Positions 1 through 13,059 of a stretch of 64,000 bases of DNA are shown piece after piece. The stretch lies in the NCBI GenBank assembly GCA_014529385.2, contig CM043960.1:28611396-28675395 (forward strand), read 5' to 3'. Made by a program: the position numbers and the translations under genes. This DNA comes from Adiantum capillus-veneris (lineage: Eukaryota > Streptophyta > Polypodiopsida > Polypodiales > Pteridaceae). A model generated the notes under the pieces. It saw only the letters and a program-made list of their open reading frames with translations. It had not been told where the DNA came from and did not search any database. Each line of letters starts with the position of its first letter. Position 1 is the first letter of the stretch.

Positions 1-124
1 CCAAGAGGAGGAGATTCACCAAACTCACCACAAAGGATCTCCTCTATGCCATGCTTGGGGAAAGGTAAGAGAACATGATGCTTTTATTCTCTTTGACCCT
101 GGTTCTACTCACAATTTTATATCT

Positions 125-3100
125 ATGGAGTTAGCCACCAAGCTAGGCATACAATCCTACGAGATGGGAGATATCCTACCCGCAGACAGTGCCTTCAAGG
201 GGCAAGAAGCTTCAGTCACTCCCTTAATCGGGAAATTGAGGCTTCATGTCCAAGGCTATGTGGACAAAGAGGATTTCTTTATCTCTCCTCTCAAGCATGA
301 GGATGTAATCCTAGGGGCACCATGGTTTGACCGTGTGGCTGCCCATGTTAAATTTCCTGAAAGGAGAATCTCCTTTAAGTTCAGGGAAAAGGACATGTAT
401 ATAGATGCTAGGGAAATGGGTAACACCATCCCCATTGTACATACACCAGCTTTCAACAAGTCAATAAAGAGCTCTATTTCCGTGTACATGATTTTTGTTA
501 AAGATTCTCAAAATGAACCTAATGCTTTAGCAAAAGAAAATAAAAGCAACCAAAAGGAATTAGAGTTATCCAATTTTCTCAAGGGGTTTCAAGATGTCTT
601 TATTGACGACATCCCTTGTGAGCTACCTCCTAAACGAGGTAATGACGACCATGCAATTGAACTTCTTCCAGGAAGTTCACCGCCTAACAAACCTCCTTAT
701 AGAGTTTCTCAAGCTCAACAAGAGGAGATTATGCGGCAAGTGCATGAGTTAATTGAGAAGGGCATGGTTAGGCCTAGCTCATCTCCATTTTGCTCACCTG
801 TGCTATTAGTGCAAAAGAAAGACGGCACATATCGTATGTGTGTCGACTATAGAGCACTAAATAGGATCACTATCAAGAATAGGTTTCCCGTTCCACGGGT
901 AGAAGACCTATTTGATAAGCTACAAGGATCGACCTACTTCAGTAGGATTGACCTAAAAAGTGGCTATCATCAAATAAGCATAGTTGATCAAGACATTGTA
1001 AAGACCGCATTTCGTACTATATTTGGTCTTTACGAATACATTGTCATGCCTTTTGGCTTGACTAATGCACCAGCCACATTTAACCGCTTGATGGAGAAGC
1101 TGTTCAGGCCTCATCGAACCTTCACTGGAGTGTTCTTTGATGATATTATCATCTACTCTAATTCATTGGAGGAACACAAGCAACACCTCCAGGTAATATT
1201 TCAAGTTTTAAGAGAGAATAAACTTTATGTTAATCGAAAGAAAAGTGAATTTTTCTTGCAAGAGATTCAATATTTAGGTCACATTATCTCTCAAGATGGA
1301 ATCCAAATGGATCCATCCAAATTAGAGGTAATAAAAGGATGGCCTAAACCAAGGAATCTTCATGAACTAAGAAGCTTTATAGGTATGTGTGCATACTATA
1401 GACGCTTCATAGAAAAGTTCTCACAAATTGCGGGACCATTACATGACCTAACAAAGAAAAATGTTAGGTATACGTGGTCTGCTAAGGAGAACAATGCTTT
1501 CGAAAAGCTTAAAGAAAAGCTTATCTCTCAACCTGTGCTTACACTACCGGATCTCTCAAAACCATTTGAGGTCCAATGTGATGCTTGTGGTGATTGCCTT
1601 GGGGCTGTTTTGCTCCAAGAAGGGCACGCCATAGGCTATGAGAGTCGAAGGCTCGACCCTGTTGAGCAAGCTCTAGGCATATACGAAAAAGAGCTCCTTG
1701 CAGTTCTACATGCCTTAGACTCATGGAAGCACTATTCATTGGGGACTCCTTTTATTCTGCGAACGGATCACCAAAGTCTTAAGTACTTCATGACGCAGAC
1801 CAAGCTCTCCGACAAACAAATGAGGTGGGCAAATTTCCTTTCGCAATTTCATTTTCATATTGCTCACATTGCTGGCAAGCATAATCAAGTAGCCGATGCA
1901 CTCTCAAGACGACCGAGAGTGAATGCGGTTTCCATAGCAACTCACAATGATCTATCTTCAATGATAGATGAGTATGCTATTGATCCCGATTTTAGAGATG
2001 TGATTTCAGCCCTTGCATTAGGGAAGAAAGAAGAACCATTTACTTTACAAGATGGTTATCTTCTCTATGGCAATAGACTATGCGTTACTAACTCACTACG
2101 TGAGAAAGTAATGTATGAATCTCATGCTCCCCCATATGCGGGGCATAGAGGGATTCAGTCTACCCTAAAGGGAATTGAAACATATTTCTATTGGCCTACC
2201 ATGAAAGTGAACATACATGAGTATGTTTCCAAATGTATGGTATGTCAAAAGACAAAATTTGATAGAGGGAAGCAACTTGGATTGCTTCAACCCTTGCCAA
2301 TCCCTAATTCACCGTGGGAGAGCATATCCATGGATTTTATCTTTGGATTGCCTAAGTCTATCCATGGGAATACGGGAATATGGACGATAGTAGACAGGTT
2401 CAGTAAACAAGCTCATTTTATACCTGTCAAAAAGACTATCAAAGCCATCAAATGGCAACCCTCTTCATTTCACAAATTTTCAAGTACCATGGCTTGCCAA
2501 TGTCCATAGTGTCGGATAGAGATCCTAGAATGACCAGTAATTTTTGGAAGGGTCTCTCTGAGAATTTAGGAACAAGGCTAAACTTCTCTTCGGCCTATCA
2601 TCCACAAACTGATGGCCAAAGTGAAATAGCTAACCTAACTATTCTCGATCTACTAAAAGCCTATGTAACGGAAGTAGATCAAAGATCCCAATGGGAGAAG
2701 TACTTACCCTTAGTAGAGTATGCTTACAATAACACTGTACATAATTCTACAGGAAAAGCACCTTTCGAGGTAATTGAGGGAAGATCAAAAAGTCCCTTGC
2801 TACTTAAGGTACATGGGAAGATCTTCGCTGCAGATGAGTATAGCCGAGACCTACAAGAATCTTTCCAAAAGATTAAGGATGCTATCTCTATCTCACAGCA
2901 AAGGCAAAAGGCTGCTGCTAACAAGCACAGAAGAGCCCAAGCCTTTAAAGAAAACGATTGGGTCTTGTTAAAGTTTCCCAAGGCTCGATTAAGGCACACG
3001 ACGGGCAAGAATCCTACGGGCCACCAAAAGTACTATGCTAAACTAGCAAAAAGGTACTATGGTCCCTTCCAGATTCTTAGGCCAATCAATGAGATGGCCT

Positions 3101-3411
3101 ATCAACTTAAGTTGCCCAATCATTGGCTCATACACAATGCTTTTCATGTGAGCCTCTTGAAGCCTTACAAAGGAGAGCCACCTCAAGAACCAACTATTGA
3201 AGACCCACCGGAGATCGAGGACCACGAGGAGGTGCTGCAGCCCGAGTCCATTCTCCGACATGAAGACAAGGTATTAAGAGGCGGTAAGACTATCAGACGA
3301 TATCTTATTAAGTTTAAGAATTATCCTTTTGAAGATGCTAGATGGATGCAAGGCATACAATTAAAGGATAACCTAAACCTTGTCAATGCTTACAATGCTT
3401 CCCAAGAGTAA
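125..3411 (+). pseudogene. Gypsy-A copy 1 pol region (protease tail, RT, RNase H, integrase, chromodomain)
   Basis: Domains in order are: the end of a retropepsin-like domain; an RT with MCVDYRALN, MPFGLTNAPATF and the active-site FFDDIIIYS; an RNase H with a QCDA start and TDHQSL; an HHCC integrase zinc module (CMVCQKTK); an integrase core (SMDFIFGLP, VSDRDPRM, YHPQTDGQSE); and a C-terminal chromodomain-like segment (RRYLIKFKNYPFEDARW). A chromodomain after the integrase is the mark of chromoviruses, which use it to choose chromatin targets. This is a fossil copy: the coding part is not in one continuous frame and has about one break. Confidence 0.93.
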
Positions 3412-3768
3412 GCAAATGTACAAAATGTTAAAAATGAACAAAAATTTTTGTCTTATAAGACTCTCTTTTTCTTGATTTGTGCACAAAAATGAAGTAGTAT
3501 GCATGCTTAGATCAAGTTTGCGGAGACGACGTCTCCCCAACACCAAGTAGAGCTTGTCACTCTACTATGGAAGATTGATAAGACTAATGTGCAGACATGC
3601 TTGCGGCAGCCTCAGGCTCTCAAGCGCCAAATGGACTAGTCATCCATTATGGAATGATGTCGTAGGGTAACATAGGGATCCTCTACCCGCTAAGAAAAGG
3701 ACTCATCCATATGCTTTATCTTCTCTACACCATAGTCGAGGACGACTATGATTTCAAGAGAGAGGTAA

Positions 3769-5363
3769 TGTCATAATAATCAATATCTAATTCTCCTAAA
3801 TGATTTTCTCATATTAAACTGATCATTTAATGTGGGGAAGTGCCAAGGGAGAAAAAGCTAGAATATTGGTTAAGTTAGCAGACCGGCCACAGTAGGGATC
3901 CAAAGGAGGGAAAATAGGGATCCAAAGGGGGGGCCATCTGCAAAAGAGCCATGTGAAACAATGGGCTAAAAAGACCCTAAGGTTCAGCCCATTAAGACTC
4001 CCAAAATGCTAAGGTTCCAAAATTCAAAGGTTGTGTCCAAAGGTCAACCTTAGGGAAAATTGGATGCTTAGTGTGTGTGCCCAAAAAGTCTTCCTACATC
4101 CCTACATGGGAGGGGGCGAGCCCCAAAGCTAGGGGATGAGAGAGAAAACCACACACACACACACAGGCTCCCTTTACACAAAGGGAATGAGGGACACATG
4201 TCAGCTCCCTAGGCCAGATGCCCACAAGGTGTGCCCAATTCCTATTGGAAGACCCTTGAAGTGGACCAATGAGAATTAAGCTAGAGTAAATCTAGTTTAA
4301 TTAATTTAAAAAACATTTAATAAAAGAAACCAATAAGAATTAAGTGTCCTAGAAGACTATTGGGCAGTCTCCCAAGGGGTCCAATGAGCATTCAGGAGCC
4401 CCATGGCTTGCCTGATTCCTATTGGCCAGGAGGCAAAGGGGTCCAATGAGAGTTTAGTTTAATTATTTAATTACCTAAAGCTCTCACAAAAGGGGAAAGG
4501 AGGACACATGTCAGAAGGCTATCACTTATGCTGCTTAATCCCTATTGGCTTGACCTGGGGAGGTCCAATGAGGCAAAAGCCAGCCTAACTTAGCAGCTAG
4601 GGCTCGCCCAAGAGAGAGAGGGGGCTGATTTTTGCTTGGGCATTCACTCTCAGACTCTCACACTTGACCATGTGTGAAGGGAAAAATACTCTATCTCCTC
4701 CCAAGCTTTAATGGAGAGCTCATCACCTACTCCAAGCTGGTGAGATAGAAGCCTACATCAACACTCTCTTGGCATGTGGATGCAAATCCAACCAAGAGCC
4801 AAGCTTCAATGCATGCTCATCTTCTCTACCAAGCTAATTACTAAGCTAAGCTATGCTAATATGAGTGATTATGTGAGGAGATGTACTTCTTTCTCGTAAG
4901 ATACTTCTTTTTCCTCTCAATCTACTCTCATACCCTGCTAGCTCTCACCATCTTCGAAGGTGTGTGAGGTCTTGGGTCTGAGAACGGGGATAATTCAAGT
5001 TGTGTTTGATTAAGTGTTTTGCTTGGTGTATGAAGCTTCCATCTTCATTACACTAGCTAGTCTTGAAGGAACACAAAGAATTGTATTGTACAATGTCTCT
5101 CTTGATGGGAGAAACCATAATACAAAGCCTTTTGGAGGGGGGACCGGCTCCATGCAAATCCGGTCCTCAACTGTTGTCAATAGTTTAATTACTCTCTCTT
5201 TTGAAAGTATTGTCGATGCTATCTAACTAGGTGTTATGCTTTTTGTTGCTCTCTCCACCCAAGCACTCTTGTAATTCTCATTAGGAATCAACTCTAATGA
5301 AATACCCACTATGTTCATGCTAAATTCCGCTACACAAAAGATTTTAGGCCATTAAATGTTACA
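3769..5363 (+). repeat. Gypsy-A 3' LTR (copy 1), 1595 bp
   Basis: It starts TGTCATAATAATC just after the purine-rich stretch CAAGAGAGAGGTAA and ends ATTAAATGTTACA. Five LTRs of this family lie in the window: three on + (3769, 11489, 30804) and two on - (34234, 41010). Inside are four ATTGG...CCAAT pairs (4244/4266, 4359/4381, 4421/4443, 4544/4564), a (CA)n run near 4150, and a short hairpin GGACCGG...CCGGTCC near 5143-5168. Two TATA-less A/T-rich blocks lie near 4300 and 4460. No coding potential is supported. Confidence 0.93.
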
Positions 5364-6634
5364 ACAATAGACTATGCGTTACTAACTCACTACGTGAGAA
5401 AGTAATGTATGAATCTCATGCTCCTCCTTATGGGGGGCATAGAGGGATTCAGTCTATCCTAGAAGGGATGGAAACATATTTCTATTGGCCTACCATGAAA
5501 ACAAACATACAAGAGTATGTTTCTAAATGTGTGGTATGCCAAAAGATGAATTTTGATAAAGGGAAGCAACCTCGATTGCTTCAACCTTTGCCAATCCCTA
5601 ATTCACCATGGGAGAGCATATCCATGGATTTTATCTTTGGATTGCCTAAGTCTATCCATGGGAATACGAGAATATGGACGATAGTAGACAGGTTCAACAA
5701 ACAACTCATTTTATACCTGTCAAAGCCCATCAAATGGCAACCCTCTTCATATCACAAATCTTCAAGTACCATGGCTTGCCAATGTCCATAGTGTCAAATA
5801 GAGATCCTAGAATGACCAATAATTTTTGGAAGGGTCTCTTTGAGAATTTAGGGACAAGGCTAAATTTCTCTTCGGCCTATCACCCGCAAACGGGTGGCCA
5901 AAGTGAAATAGCTAACCTAACAATTCTTGATTTACTAAAAGCCTATGTAACAAAAGTAGATCAAAGGTCCCAGTGGGAGAAGTACTTGCTGTTAGTGGAG
6001 TATGCATACAATAACACTATACATACCTCCACCGGAAAAGCACCTTTCGAGGTACTTGAGAGAAGATCGAAAAGTCCCCTGCTACTTAAGGTACGTGGGA
6101 AGATCTTCGCTGCAGATGAGTATAGCCGAGACCTACAAGAATATTTCCAAAAGATTAAGGATGCTATCTCTATCTCACAGCAAAGGCAAAAGGCTGCTAC
6201 TGATAAGCACAGAAGAGCTCAAGCCTTTAAACAAAATGATTGGGTCTTGCTTAAGTTTCCCAAGGCTCGACTAAGGCACACAAAGGGCAAGAATCCTACG
6301 GGACACCAAAAGTACTATGCTAAACTAGCAAAAAGGTACTATGGTCTCTTTCAGATTCTTAGGCCGATCAATGAGATGGCCTATCAACTCAAGTTTCCCA
6401 GTCATTGGCTCATACACAATGCTTTCCATGTGAGCCTACTAAAGCCTTACAAAGGAGAGCTACCTCAAGAACCAACTATTGAAGACCCACCGGAGATCGA
6501 GGACCAAGAAGAGGTGTTGCAGCCCGAGTCTATTCTCTGACGTGAAGACAAGGTATTGAGAGGCGGTAAGATTATCCGACGGTATCTTATTAAGTTTAAG
6601 AACTATCCTTTTGAAGATGCTAGATGGATGCAAG
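5364..6634 (+). mobile_element. Gypsy-A copy 2, left visible part (integrase to chromodomain)
   Basis: This stretch matches 2080-3350 of copy 1 but differs at many positions, so it is older than copies 1 and 3. It encodes the integrase zinc module (CVVCQKMN), the integrase core (SMDFIFGLP, YHPQTGGQSE) and the start of the chromodomain-like tail. It stops at GATGGATGCAAG (6634), where element S begins. The same reading of the family resumes at 30388 with ACAAGGCATAC and runs to that copy's own 3' LTR, so 5364-6634 and 30388-32388 are two halves of one old copy split by S. It is broken, with a few breaks. Confidence 0.88.
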
Positions 6635-6895
6635 TGTTAGGTAAAGGCGGTGTGCCTCACCGTGCTTTACCCATGTCCGCCAGCCAGTGTCTGGCTGCCC
6701 ACATTTATCTCCTTATTCTTTATTCATACAAAGAATAAAGAGCTCTCACTCACATTCTCACATGGTGCTCACACAGTGAGATTTGGGAGCTCCATCCCAC
6801 ATCTTGTGTCGTTCTCTCTCTCTCTTCCTCTCTCCCCTTTACACTCTCTATGTGCACGTGCACCGCATTCGTGCACTCACAATTGGTATCAGAGC
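6635..6895 (+). repeat. Left LTR of S (6635-6881) and primer-binding site (6883-6895)
   Basis: The LTR is 247 bp with TG...CA ends. It is followed by one base and then TTGGTATCAGAGC, the complement of the 3' end of plant initiator tRNA-Met, used by many Ty1/copia and some gypsy elements. The same LTR sequence recurs at 30143-30387. Confidence 0.8.
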
Positions 6896-7343
6896 TTTGG
6901 CTTGGCGACAGATGGAGTGCTACAGAGAAGTGAGCATTTGTGGCTATGGTGAGCTTGCTTTCGGTGCAAGCTTGAAATCGGTGAGCAACCACCAGATCCG
7001 TGCTCATGGAAGCTTGAGGGACATTCTCAAGCTTGAGAGAAGAGTGTATTGCAAGTGTGTATGGTTATTTGCAGCCATACTTGCAGGAAGAATGCAGATT
7101 TTCATTTTCGCAGGTCATTTTTCGGGTTCCAAAATAGCGTTTTTTCAATAACTTTTGTATACGGAATGCGATTTATGTAAGGTCAGGGTGTAACTTGAGG
7201 TTTTGGCACACTCTGGACGCAATGGTAATGTCCATTTGAGCGGATTTTGACCTCTGAAATTTTTGCTGCAGCATCAAGTTTTTGCTGCGTTTTTTGATCG
7301 AAAACAGTGTTTTTGGCATATCTTGCACACTCGGACTCGAATC
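6882..7343 (+). other. Leader of element S, no gene seen
   Basis: About 460 bp lie between the S primer site and the start of gypsy-A copy 3. There is a possible start context near 6912 but no protein family is recognisable in any frame. Short AGCTTGAGA-type repeats occur around 6970-7040. Confidence 0.5.
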
Positions 7344-7844
7344 TGTCATAATAATCAATATCTAATTCTCCTAAATAATTTTCTCATATTAAATTGATCA
7401 TTTAATGTGGGGAAGGCCAGGGGAGATGCCTCTCGAATCAATTTCTAATATGGGGCAAAAAGAAATAATAAGCCCTCGGAAAACAAGGGTTCCAATGAGC
7501 CTAAGGGGAAAGACAATGTCCAAAAGTCTCCTAAGGGCAACTCCAACAAAGCTAAAGAGAAGGGAAATTACAAAGGTAAGAATAAACTCTCTCCTGAAGA
7601 GCTTGAGCGTTATCGTAAGGATAACCGATGTTTCAAGTGCGGCGAACAAGGGCATGCGTACCGTGCCTGTCCCCAAAAGAACAACCGCCAAGATCCTCCT
7701 AGAGCTTCCTTGGTTGAAATCCAAGAGGAGGAAATTCACCAAACTCATCACAAAGGATCTCCTCTATGCCATGCTTAGGGAAAGGTAAGAGAACATGATG
7801 CTTTTATTCTCTTTGACCCTGGTTCTACTCACAATTTTATATCT

Positions 7845-10800
7845 ATGGAGTTAGCCACCAAGCTAGGCATACAATCCTACGAGATGGGAGATGTCCTACC
7901 CGCAGACAGTGCCTTCAAGGGGCAAGAAGCTTCAGTCACTCCCTTAATCGGGAAATTGAGACTTCATGTCCAAGGCTATGTGGACAAAGAGTACTTCTTT
8001 ATCTCTCCTCTCAAGCATGAGGATGTAATCCTAGGGGCACCATGGTTTGACCGCCTGGCTGCCGATGTTAAATTTCCTGAAAGAAGAATCTCCTTTAAGT
8101 TCAGGGAAAAAGACATGTATATAAATGCTAAAGAAATGGGTAACACCATCCCCATTGTACATACACCAGCTTTCAACAAGTCAATAAAGAGCTCTATTTC
8201 CGTGTACATGATTTTTGTTAAAGATTCTCAAAATGAACCTAATGCTTTAACAAAAGAAAATAAAAGCAACCAAAAGGAATTAGAGTTATCCAATTTTCTC
8301 AAGGGGTTTCAAGATGTTTTTATTGACGACATCCCTTGTGAGTTACCTCCTAAACGAGATAATGATGACCATGCAATTGAACTTCTTCCAGGAAGTTCAC
8401 CGCCTAATAAACCTCCTTATAGAGTTTCTCAAGCTCAACAAGAGGAGATTATGCGGCAAGTGCATGAGTTAGTTGAGAAGGGTATGGTTAGGCCAAGCTC
8501 ATCTCCATTTTGCTCACCTGTACTATTAGTGCAAAAGAAAGACGGCACATATCGTATGTGTGTCGACTATAGAGCACTAAATAGGATCACTATCAAGAAT
8601 AGGTTTCCCGTTCCACGGGTAGAAGACCTATTTGATAAGCTACAAGGATCGACCTACTTCAGTAGGATTGACCTAAAAAGTGGCTATCATCAAATAAGGA
8701 TAGTTGATCAAGACATTGTAAAGACGGCATTTCGTACTACATTTGGTCTTTACGAATACATTGTCATGCCTTTTGGCTTGACCAATGCACCAGCCACATT
8801 CAACCGCTTGATGGAGAAGCTGTTCAGGCCTCATCAAACCTTCATTGGAGTGTTCTTTGATGATATTATCATCTACTCTAATTCATTGGAGGAACACAAG
8901 CAACACCTCCAGGTAATATTTCAAGTTTTAAGAGAGAATAAACTTTATGTTAATCGAAAGAAAAGTGAATTTTTCTTGCAAGAGATTCAGTATTTAGGTC
9001 ACATTATCTCTCAAGATGGCATCCAAATGGATCCATCCAAGTTAGAGGTAATAAAAGGATGGCCTAAACCAAGGAATCTTCATGAACTAAGAAGCTTTAT
9101 AGGTATGTGTGCATACTATAGACGCTTCATAGAAAAGTTCTCATAAATTGCGGGACCATTACATGACCTAACAAAGAAAAGCATTAGGTATACATGGTCT
9201 GCTAAAGAGAACAATGCTTTCGAAAAGCTTAAAGAAAAGCTTATCTCTCAACCTGTGCTTACACTACCGGATCTCTCAAAACCATTTGAGGTCCAATGTG
9301 ATGCTGGTGGTGATTGCCTTGGAGCTGTTTTGCTCCAAGAAGGGCACGCCATAGGCTATGAGAGCCGAAGGCTCGACCCTATAGAGCAAGCTCTAGGCAT
9401 ATACGAAAAGGAACTCCTTGCAGTTCTACATGCCTTAGACTCATGGAAGCACTATTTATTGGGGACTCCTTTCATTCTGCGAACGGATCACCAAAGTCTT
9501 AAGTACTTCATGACGCAGACCAAGCTCTCCAACAAACAAATGAGGTGGGCAAATTTCCTTTCACAATTTCATTTTCATATTGCTCACATTGTTGGCAAGC
9601 ATAATCAAGTAGCTGATGCACTCTCAAGACGGCCGAGAGTGACTGCGGTTTCCATAGCAACTCACAATGATCAATCTTCAATGATAGATGAGTATGCTAT
9701 TGATCCCGATTTTAGAGATGTGATTTCAGCCCTTGCATTAGGGAAGAAAGAAGAACCATTTACTTTACAAGATGGTTATCTTCTCTATGGCAATAGACTA
9801 TGCGTTACTAACTCACTACGTGAGAAAGTAATGTATGAATCTCATGCTCCACCTTATGCGGGGCATAGAGGGATTCAGTCTACCTTAAAGGGAATTGAAA
9901 CATATTTCTATTGGCCCACCATGAAAGTGAACATACAAGAGTATGTTTCCAAATGTGTGGTATGCCAAAAGACAAAATTTGATAGAGGGAAGCAACTTGG
10001 ATCGCTTCAACCCTTGCCAATCCCTAATTCACCATGGGAGAGCATATCCATGGATTTTATCTTTGGATTGCCTAAGTCTATCCATGGGAATACGGGAATA
10101 TGGACGATAGTAGACAGGTTTAGTAAACAAGCTCATTTTATACCTGTCAAAAATACTATCAAAGCCCATCAAATGGCAACCCTCTTTATTTCACAAATTT
10201 TCAAGTACCATGGCTTGCCCATGTCCATAGTGTCGGATAGAGATCCTAGAATGACCAGTAATTTTTGGAAGGGTCTCTTTGAGAATTTAGGAACAAGGCT
10301 AAACTTCTCTTCGGCCTATCATCCACAAACTGATGGCCAAAGTGAAATAGCTAACCTAACCATTCTCGATCTACTAAAAGCCTATGTAACGGAAGTAGAT
10401 CAAAGATCCCAATCGGAGAAGTACTTACCCTTAGTGGAGTATGCTTACAATAACACTGTACATACTTCCACAGGAAAAGCACCTTTCGAGGTAATTGAGG
10501 GAAGATCAAAAAGTCCCTTGCTACTTAAGGTACATGGGAAGATCTTCGCTGTAGATGAGTATAGCCGAGACCTACAAGAATCTTTTCAAAAGATTAAGGA
10601 TACTATCTCTATCTTACAGCAAAGGCAAAAGGCTGCTGCTGACAAGCACAAAAGAGCCCAAGCCTTTAAAGAAAACGATTGGGTCTTGTTAAAGTTTCCC
10701 AAGGCTCGATTAAGGCACACAACGGGCAAGAATCCTACGGGTCACCAAAAGTACTATGCTAAACTAGCACAAAGGTACTATGGTCCCTTTCAGATTCTTA

Positions 10801-11140
10801 GGCCAATCAATGAGATGGCCTATCAACTCAAGTTGCCCAATCATTGGCTCATACACAATGCTTTTCATGTGAGCCTATTAAAGCCTTACAAAGGAGAGCC
10901 ACCTCAAGAACCGACTATTGAAGACCCACCGGAGATCGAGGACCAAGAAGAGGTGCTGCAGCCCGAGTCCATTCTCTGACATGAAGACAAGGTATTAAGA
11001 GGCGGTAAGACTATCCGACGATATCTTATTAAGTTTAAGAATTATTTTTTTGAAGATGCTAGATGGATGCAAGGCATAAAATTAAAGGATAACCTAAACC
11101 TTGTCAATGCTTACAATGCTTCCCAAGAGTATGCAAATGT
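7845..11140 (+). pseudogene. Gypsy-A copy 3 pol region
   Basis: The domain order is the same as copy 1: retropepsin end, RT (FFDDIIIYS), RNase H (QCDAGGDCLG), integrase zinc module (CVVCQKTK), integrase core (DRDPRM, YHPQTDGQSE), then the chromodomain-like tail. The protein differs from copy 1 at only a few percent of residues. It is broken, with about two breaks. Confidence 0.92.
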
Positions 11141-11488
11141 ACAAAATGTTAAAAATGAACAAAGTTTTTGTCTTATAAGACTCTCTTTTTCTTTATTTGT
11201 GCACAAAAATGAAGTAGTATGCATGCTTAGATCAAGTTTGCGGAGACGGCGTCTCCCAAACACCAAGTAGAGCTTGTCACTCTACTATGGAAGACTGATA
11301 GGACTAATGTGTAGACATGCTTGCGGCAGCCTCAGGCTCTCAAGCGCCAAATGGACTAGTCATCCATTGTGGAATGATGTCGTAGGGTAACATAGGGATC
11401 CTCTACCCGCTAAGAAAAGGACTCATGAATATACTTTATCTTCTCTACACCATAGTCGAGGACGACTATGATTTCAAGAGAGAGGTAA

Positions 11489-13059
11489 TGTCATAATAAT
11501 CAATATCTAATTCTCCTAAATGATTTTCTCATATTAAACTGATCATTTAATGTGGGGAAGGCCAGGGGAGAAAGATCTAGAATATTGGTTAAGCTAGCAG
11601 ACCGGCCACATTAGGGATCCAAAGGAGGGAAAATAGGGATCCAAAGGGGGGGCCATCTACAAAAGAGCCATGTGCAACAATGGGCTAAAAAGACCCTAAG
11701 GTTCAGCCCATTAAGACTTCCAAAATGCTAAGGTTCCAAAATTTAATGGTTGTGTCCAAAGGTCAACCCTAGGGAAAATTGGATGCTTTGTGTGTGCCCT
11801 AAAAGTCTTTGCACATCCCTACATGGGAGGGGGCAAGCCCTGAAGGTAGGGGATGAGAGAGAAAGCCACACACACACACAGGCTCCCTTTACACAAAGGG
11901 AATTAGGGACACATGTCAGCTCCCTAGGCCAGATGCCCGCAAGGTGTGCCCAATTTCTATTGGATGACCCTTGAAGTGGACCAATGAGAATTAAGCTAGA
12001 GTAAATCTAATTTAATTAATTTAAAAACATTTAATAAAAAAAACCAATGAGAATTAAGTCTCCTAGAAGACTATTGGGCAGTCTCCCAAGGGGTCCAATG
12101 AGCATTCAGGAGTCCCATGGCTTGCCTGATTCCTATTGGCGAGGAGGCAAAGGGGTCCAATGAGAGTTTAGTTTAATTATTTAATTACCTAAAGCTCTCA
12201 CAAAAGGGGAAAGGGGGACACATGTTAGAAGGCTACCACTTATGCTGCTTAATTGTAATTGGCTTGACTTGGGGAGGGCCAATGAGGCTTCAGCAAGAGA
12301 AATTAGCAAGAGGACTCGCCCAAGAGAGAGAGGGGGGCTGATTTTTGCAAGGCATTATCACACACACACACTCACACAAGCTCATGTGTGAAGAAAGAGA
12401 AGACTATCTCTTCCCAAGCTTTAATGGAGAACTCATCACCTACTCCAAGAAGCCTACATTAACACTCTCTTGGCATGTGGATGCAAATCCAACCAAGAGC
12501 CAAGATTCAATGCATGCTCATCTCCTCTACCAAGCTAATTACTAAGCTAAGCTATGCTACATATGAGTGATTATGTGAGGAGATGTACATCTTTCTCGTA
12601 AGATACTCCTTCTTCCTCTCAATCTACTCTCATACCCTGCTAGCTCTCACCATCTTCGAAGGTGTGTGAGGTCTTGGGTCTGAGAACGGGGATAATTCAA
12701 GTTGTGTTTGTTAAGTGTTTTGCTTAGTGCATGAAGTTTCCATCTTCATTGCACTAGCTAGTCTTGAAGGAACACAAAGAATTGTATTGTACAATGTCTC
12801 TCTTGATGGGAGAAACCATAATACAAAGCCTTTTGGAGGGGGGACCGGCTCCATGCAAATCCGGTCCTCAACTGTTGTCAATAGCTTAATTTCTCTCTCT
12901 TTTGAAAGTATTTTCGATGCTATCTAACTAGGTGTTATGCTTTTTGTTGCTCTCTCCACCCAAGCACTCTTGTAATTCTCATTAGGAATCTATTCTAATG
13001 AAATGCCCACTATGTTCATGCTAATTTCAGCTACACATAAGTTATTAGGCCATTAAATG
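11489..13059 (+). repeat. Gypsy-A 3' LTR (copy 3)
   Basis: It starts TGTCATAATAATC and matches the copy 1 LTR through CCATTAAATG. It keeps all four inverted CCAAT pairs (for example ATTGG 11959 and CCAAT 11981) and the GGACCGG...CCGGTCC hairpin. The spurious small ORFs across it are not genes. Confidence 0.9.

Larger units (their letters stand above)
1..5363 (+). mobile_element. Gypsy-A copy 1, Ty3/gypsy chromodomain element; left end outside window
   Basis: This is the 3' part of a Ty3/gypsy retrotransposon. Bases 1-120 encode the region just after the gag zinc knuckle, leading into a retropepsin. Then come reverse transcriptase, RNase H, integrase and a C-terminal chromodomain-like stretch, followed by a 3' LTR (3769-5363) that begins TGTCATAA and ends ATGTTACA. 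It is almost identical by eye to copy 3 (7344-13059), so it is young. It is broken, with about one break in the visible coding part. Copy 2 interior starts directly after its LTR, so copy 1 most likely inserted into copy 2. The 5' LTR lies outside the window. Confidence 0.93.
7344..13059 (+). mobile_element. Gypsy-A copy 3, inserted in element S
   Basis: It starts with the first ~80 bp of a gypsy-A LTR (TGTCATAA at 7344), then the C-terminal gag with its CCHC zinc knuckle (around 7630-7675), the protease, RT, RNase H, integrase and chromodomain-like regions, and a 3' LTR (11489-13059). It is almost identical to copy 1, so it is young. It is broken, with several breaks, and is shortened toward its 5' end. 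Base 13060 onward reads as copia-type sequence, the other side of S. Confidence 0.9.

Noticed and set aside
6883-6895. tRNA fragments at TTGGTATCAGAGC sites (also 40997 and 44832)
   Set aside because: They are retroelement primer-binding sites next to LTR ends, not tRNA genes; no cloverleaf is present.
11750-12545. Small ORFs inside gypsy-A LTRs (also 5014-5226, 34392-34583, 41147-41359)
   Set aside because: They recur in every LTR copy because the LTR recurs, and vary in length between copies; no sign of protein-level constraint.
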